From NCBI GenBank assembly GCA_030596265.1, contig JAUVKM010000109.1, positions 1-6,956 of the forward strand: a stretch of 6,956 bases of DNA, given 5' to 3'. Under the pieces are notes generated by a model. That model made no database searches and was not told the DNA's origin. It was given only the letters and a program-made list of their open reading frames with translations. Every line of letters starts with the position of its first letter. The stretch's first letter is position 1. Positions 6,237 to 6,956 of this stretch are shown in pieces. The translations under genes were made by a program, and so were the position numbers. This DNA comes from Candidatus Cloacimonadota bacterium. GTDB lineage: Bacteria; Cloacimonadota; Cloacimonadia; Cloacimonadales; TCS61.

Positions 6237-6956
6237 ATGAAAAAAGGTATCTTACTGCTACTGGTTATCATCCCACTATCTCTTTCCGCAAATTTTAATG
6301 TAGAATCCAAATCTTTATCTAAAGTTGCTATTAAATACAAAACAGACAGTTATAGTATTTATCAGGAAAATGGATTTTCCCATATTTACTTCAGTGATTT
6401 TACAAGTCAGCAAACTTCCGGCAAACCGGATCTTCCTTATAGGGAATTTTGTATTGGTGTACCTCCCAATGGAGATGTTGAAGTAATTATCACATCGATA
6501 GAAACAGAAACTGTAAAATTAGAAAGTATACTTTCTCCCATACCTCGAATTATGCCTTCAGGTAAGACATTTAATTACATTTATGAAGTTGATCAAGAAT
6601 TGTATAATATGCAGGAAAAAAAGTTCATTCAGGTTATGGAAAAAGCGAAGTACCGATTTAATAATATTATACCAATACGATTCTATCCGGTAACTTACGA
6701 TCAGCAAACAAATGAGATAACAATATGCAGAAATGTAAAATTTGAGATCCGTATTAAGGGTGATGTGAAATATAGAAATTATATCGAAGAAAATAATGAT
6801 ATTTCTGCTTCAAAGCTAATTGTAAATTATGCTTATGCCAAGAATTGGAAGGAAAAAAGTGAATTAACTTTTCCAAAAATGCCATTTGAAAAATCGGATT
6901 TCTGGTATAAATTAAAAACAGACAGGTTTGGATGGTTTGAAATAAATTATGAAGAT
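6237..6956 (+). CDS. Secreted protein resembling the gingipain (peptidase C25) propeptide, N-terminal part (3' end outside window)
   Basis: The frame stays open for 240 codons to the window edge. A GGAGGA Shine-Dalgarno (6228-6233) sits 3 bases before the ATG. The product starts with a clear signal peptide: MKK, hydrophobic residues 4-17, and likely cleavage after Ala18 in SLSA. After it come features typical of the propeptide of C25 cysteine peptidases: GKPDLPYREFCIGVPPNGDV at 62-81, then IPIRFYPVTYD at 145-155 followed by beta strands VKFEIRI at 167-173, and FWYKLKTDRFGWFEINYED at 222-240, which resembles the short strand pair that precedes the catalytic domain in these proteins. The catalytic His and Cys would lie further right and cannot be checked, so this may be an active protease or a non-catalytic relative. 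Many family members carry a C-terminal sorting domain for type IX secretion; that end is not visible. The gene is divergent from the molybdenum hydroxylase operon and probably unrelated in function. Confidence 0.75.
   Translation, partial: MKKGILLLLVIIPLSLSANFNVESKSLSKVAIKYKTDSYSIYQENGFSHIYFSDFTSQQTSGKPDLPYREFCIGVPPNGDVEVIITSIETETVKLESILSPIPRIMPSGKTFNYIYEVDQELYNMQEKKFIQVMEKAKYRFNNIIPIRFYPVTYDQQTNEITICRNVKFEIRIKGDVKYRNYIEENNDISASKLIVNYAYAKNWKEKSELTFPKMPFEKSDFWYKLKTDRFGWFEINYED

Noticed and set aside
6226..6240. A five-codon mini-frame (MEEK, stop) whose TGA overlaps the ATG of the C25-like gene
   Set aside because: It consists of the Shine-Dalgarno itself preceded by AT; an ATG next to GGAGG arises easily by chance, and nothing supports translation.

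Overview
The window is AT-rich DNA from a Gram-negative bacterium. It carries lipid A genes (lpxC, lpxD), a periplasmic OmpH/Skp chaperone and an exported protein that resembles the gingipain (peptidase C25) propeptide family. Such C25-like proteins are common in the Bacteroidota/FCB superphylum and related lineages such as Cloacimonadota, often as cargo of the type IX secretion system. An FCB-type origin is therefore a reasonable guess, but no marker gene here settles it.

Layout, left to right. Positions 1-2255, all on the minus strand, hold an envelope-biogenesis cluster transcribed ompH > lpxD > lpxC. lpxC runs off the left edge. The genes are packed tightly: the ompH stop abuts the lpxD start with no gap, and lpxD and lpxC share an ATGA overlap. 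A gap of about 100 bases (2256-2358) contains an AU-rich imperfect hairpin and a possible promoter for ompH. Positions 2359-6044, also on the minus strand, hold a two-gene molybdenum hydroxylase operon of the xanthine dehydrogenase/aldehyde oxidase family. Its upstream gene is one 1075-residue polypeptide that joins the molybdopterin-binding part (N-terminal) to the FAD-binding part (C-terminal). The small [2Fe-2S] subunit follows through a TAATG overlap. Positions 6045-6236 are a divergent intergenic region with candidate promoters in both directions. From 6237 to the right edge a plus-strand gene encodes the N-terminal 240 residues of a secreted C25-propeptide-like protein.

How the genes work together. 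OmpH/Skp escorts unfolded outer-membrane proteins, while LpxD and LpxC build lipid A, so the left cluster is an outer-membrane assembly module. The middle operon encodes all three cofactor modules of a molybdenum hydroxylase (Moco, two [2Fe-2S] clusters, FAD) on only two chains. Electrons would pass from Mo through the Fe-S subunit to FAD. The substrate is not settled by sequence: the active-site Glu and Arg of purine hydroxylases are conserved, but an Asp stands where bovine xanthine dehydrogenase has Glu802. No maturation factor or purine-pathway gene lies in the window. The most notable point is the Mo-FAD fusion. I see no RNA genes, mobile elements or CRISPR, and no clearly novel system.
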